DNA from: a virus
Reading direction: 5' to 3' (one strand)
DNA length: 24,099 nt
Virus record (IMG/VR): IMGVR_UViG_3300007960_000188
Span: 1-24,099 of that record
The notes under the pieces were generated by a model. The model made no database searches. It saw only the letters and a program-made list of their open reading frames with translations, and had not been told where the DNA came from. This document shows, one piece after another, positions 22,413 through 24,099 of the stretch. Position 1 is the stretch's first letter. Each line of letters starts with the position of its first letter. A program made the translations under genes and the position numbers.

Positions 22413-24099
22413 TTACAATCTGCCGACAGCGATCTCAATAACGCCCTCATCACCAGTAAAGTTTTCTAATGATTTACCTAATACTGTACCAATCTTTGGT
22501 GCTATGATAGTTGCTTTAGCATAACCGTTACCAGCACTTACCATCATGTCACCCTTAGATACAGGACCTTTTACTTTGACTGGGCATCTACCTTGCAGTG
22601 CGATAGCAACTTTATTGCCCTGACATTCGCTGTTCATTACATATGCAGGGTTAGTAGATACTACACCTGCAAGTTTGAATGTCTCTTCACCTGCTAATGT
22701 GACTTCTTTCTCGCCACCAAACTCTAATACAGTACCCGGTTCATAAATCTTGTCGCCTTCATAGTATTCTGCTAAGTCAGCGTATGTTGCTTGTAATCTT
22801 GAACCAGCTGTTAGAGTCCAGTTACCTGTTACTGTACCTGCTGTTGTGTTAGCACCGGTAGTTAGTGCGGTACCACGTAATGTAGTTGCTCTAACAGTAC
22901 CAGAGTTAGCATAAACGTTTCCTGCTGTTACAGCACCAGTCACACCTAGAGAAGTCAATGTACCCACTGATGTGATGTTAGGTTGTGCCGCAGTTGTTAC
23001 AGTGCCTGCTGTTGTTGCTGATGTAGCACTACCTGCACTTGTTGCATAAGTTGCATTAGCAACAACACCAGAAACATTTGCACCTGCAACACTATTAGCA
23101 GTAGTTGCGTAAGCTACTGCTCCACTTACATTACCACCTGCTACACTATTAGCAGTAGTTGCGTAAGCTACTGCTCCACTTACATTACCACCTGCTACAC
23201 TATTAGCAGTAGTTGCGTAACTTACAGCACCTGTTACATTAGCACCAGTAATTGATGTTAATGCAGAACCGTTACCGCTAATTGCAGTTACAGTTAATGT
23301 ACCAGTTGTTTTATCAAATACAAGACCGTTATTACCTGCTAGGGCACCAGCGTCATTAAATTGAACTTGAGTGTTAACTCCACCAGGAGTAGAATTCCCA
23401 ACAGTAACGCTATTGATGTTAGTACCGCCGCCTGTAATTGCGGCATAACCAGCAAGTGAAGTAGTCCAAGTCATTGTGAGTGTATTAGCATCTACGTAAT
23501 CAATAGTTGGATAATCGTATCTACCGGTATAAGAAATGCCATTAGCATCGATTGCTTCAACACCTACATATCTTCTATTAAGATTATGATTAACTGTCCA
23601 AACATTACTTGCAGAAACTTGTGTATGTAAGAAATACCCGCCGTCTGGATTAGTCCAACTTAAGTTACCTGCACCATCAGTTTTTAGAATATAATTTGCT
23701 GTACCACCAGTGATTGTGACATTGCCAACTGCACCTAAATCTGAGGTTCCAGATACTTTTAAAGTTCCTACGTTAGCATTACCAGATGTAATTAAGTTTC
23801 CACCTGTTACACTTCCAGTAACTCCCAACGATGTAAGAGTGCCTACCGAAGTAATGTTGGGTTGTGCGTTTGTAGTTAAAGTACCTGAAACAGTTGTCGC
23901 AACGACTCCAGTAGCACCTAAATTACCTACGTTAGCATTACCTGTTACTGCTAAAATTCCACTTGTTGAAATATTACCTGCGCTTAAGTTTCCTGTAACT
24001 GTTACAGAAGACATAGTAGCGGAGCCTGTGCTTTGAATATTGCCGGCGATTACGTTAGCAGAAATGTTACCGCTAAAAGTAGTTGTTGTTAAGTTTGAA
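22413..24099 (-). CDS. Repeat-rich tail fibre protein, C-terminal part, with Peptidase_G2-like end (runs off right edge)
   Basis: The reading frame is open to the right edge; an internal ATG at 24014 is not the start, since 28 codons before it continue the same repeat pattern. At least 561 residues are visible. The chain has Gly/Asn/Thr/Val shaft repeats, two copies of AQPNITSVGTLTSLGVTG, a central beta module (HTQVSASNVWTVNHNLNRRYVGVEA...DANTLTMTWT, coded near 23430-23640) and a perfect 54-bp tandem repeat at 23107-23214. The last 125 residues (DLAEYYEGDKIYEPGTVLEFGG..., LAGVVSTNPAYVMNS, VAIALQGRCPVKVKGPVSKGDMMVSAGNG) resemble the Peptidase_G2 / intramolecular-chaperone domain at fibre and spike ends, which cuts itself after trimer assembly. 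The catalytic residues cannot be assigned. The late promoter for the 307-aa gene follows the stop. Confidence 0.8.
   Translation of the reverse strand, partial: SNLTTTTFSGNISANVIAGNIQSTGSATMSSVTVTGNLSAGNISTSGILAVTGNANVGNLGATGVVATTVSGTLTTNAQPNITSVGTLTSLGVTGSVTGGNLITSGNANVGTLKVSGTSDLGAVGNVTITGGTANYILKTDGAGNLSWTNPDGGYFLHTQVSASNVWTVNHNLNRRYVGVEAIDANGISYTGRYDYPTIDYVDANTLTMTWTTSLAGYAAITGGGTNINSVTVGNSTPGGVNTQVQFNDAGALAGNNGLVFDKTTGTLTVTAISGNGSALTSITGANVTGAVSYATTANSVAGGNVSGAVAYATTANSVAGGNVSGAVAYATTANSVAGANVSGVVANATYATSAGSATSATTAGTVTTAAQPNITSVGTLTSLGVTGAVTAGNVYANSGTVRATTLRGTALTTGANTTAGTVTGNWTLTAGSRLQATYADLAEYYEGDKIYEPGTVLEFGGEKEVTLAGEETFKLAGVVSTNPAYVMNSECQGNKVAIALQGRCPVKVKGPVSKGDMMVSAGNGYAKATIIAPKIGTVLGKSLENFTGDEGVIEIAVGRL
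23107..23214 (-). repeat. Perfect 54-bp tandem repeat, two copies, in the fibre shaft
   Basis: 23107-23160 and 23161-23214 are identical and encode an 18-residue unit of the type GGNVSGAVAYATTANSVA. Diverged copies flank it on both sides (near 23053-23106 and from 23215). The identity at base level indicates recent duplication and a site of copy-number change. Confidence 0.85.

Noticed and set aside
1-24099. Circular closure with the left and right fibre fragments forming one gene
   Set aside because: Joining position 1 to 24099 leaves two spare bases and a stop within four codons, and 24 kb lacks portal, capsid and large terminase genes needed by a complete T4-like phage.
1-24099. tRNA genes, CRISPR arrays, insertion sequences
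   Set aside because: No cloverleaf, spaced direct-repeat array or transposase was seen by eye; the gaps are short and filled by promoters and hairpins. A tRNAscan run would settle the first.

Overview
The window is a piece of a T4-like contractile-tailed (myovirus) phage genome, most likely from a marine phage. The evidence is a set of virion and packaging proteins recognisable from conserved sequence blocks: gp13 and gp14 (neck), gp15 (tail terminator), gp18 (sheath), gp19 (tube), gp54 (tube initiator), gp4 (head completion) and gp16 (small terminase). A T4 gene 1-type deoxynucleotide kinase is also present. Many proteins carry Gly/Ala/Thr/Val-rich repeats and modules typical of marine T4-like phages. 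DNA is AT-rich and almost fully coding. No tRNA, rRNA, CRISPR array or insertion sequence was seen. Large terminase, portal and major capsid genes lie outside the window, and the host cannot be named from the sequence.

Layout. Bases 1-556 (minus): N-terminal half of a fibre/appendage protein leaving the left edge. 665-5203 (minus): a very acidic 849-aa protein, a conserved 208-aa protein, TerS, gp4 and a small conserved structural-type protein. 5207-10832 (minus): tube initiator, tube and an unusually large 1200-aa sheath. 10955-11305 (plus): a zinc-ribbon/HNH-like protein. 11288-16368 (minus): dNMP kinase, a glycosyltransferase-like protein, gp13, two tiny genes (one DUF6356-like), an SGNH-hydrolase-like protein and a 403-aa unknown. 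16491-20988 (plus): gp14, gp15, a Nudix hydrolase and a second SGNH-like hydrolase. 21035-24099 (minus): a coiled-coil membrane protein, a 307-aa structural-type protein and the C-terminal part of a repeat-rich fibre protein leaving the right edge.

Regulation. The clearest non-coding signal is a T4 late-promoter-like octamer, GATAAATA or TATAAATA, in front of most virion transcription units on both strands. In five genes TAAATA is followed by exactly five bases and then ATG. With the T4 late-promoter geometry this puts the transcription start on the A of the start codon, so leaderless late mRNAs are predicted. By contrast, the dNMP kinase and the 403-aa protein are preceded by host sigma-70-like promoters with 17-bp spacers. 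Factor-independent terminators lie after the 849-aa gene, after the tube gene and at the convergent junction near 21000, and a C(UUCG)G hairpin separates sheath and tube.

How the genes work together. Neck, sheath, tube, initiator and fibres build the tail; TerS and gp4 serve DNA packaging and head completion. The kinase and Nudix enzyme would act on nucleotides, while the glycosyltransferase-like protein and two SGNH-like proteins suggest surface-glycan or decoration chemistry. Sheath, neck and terminator proteins are enlarged by inserted adhesin-like or carbohydrate-binding-like modules. This is the most unusual protein-level theme of the window.
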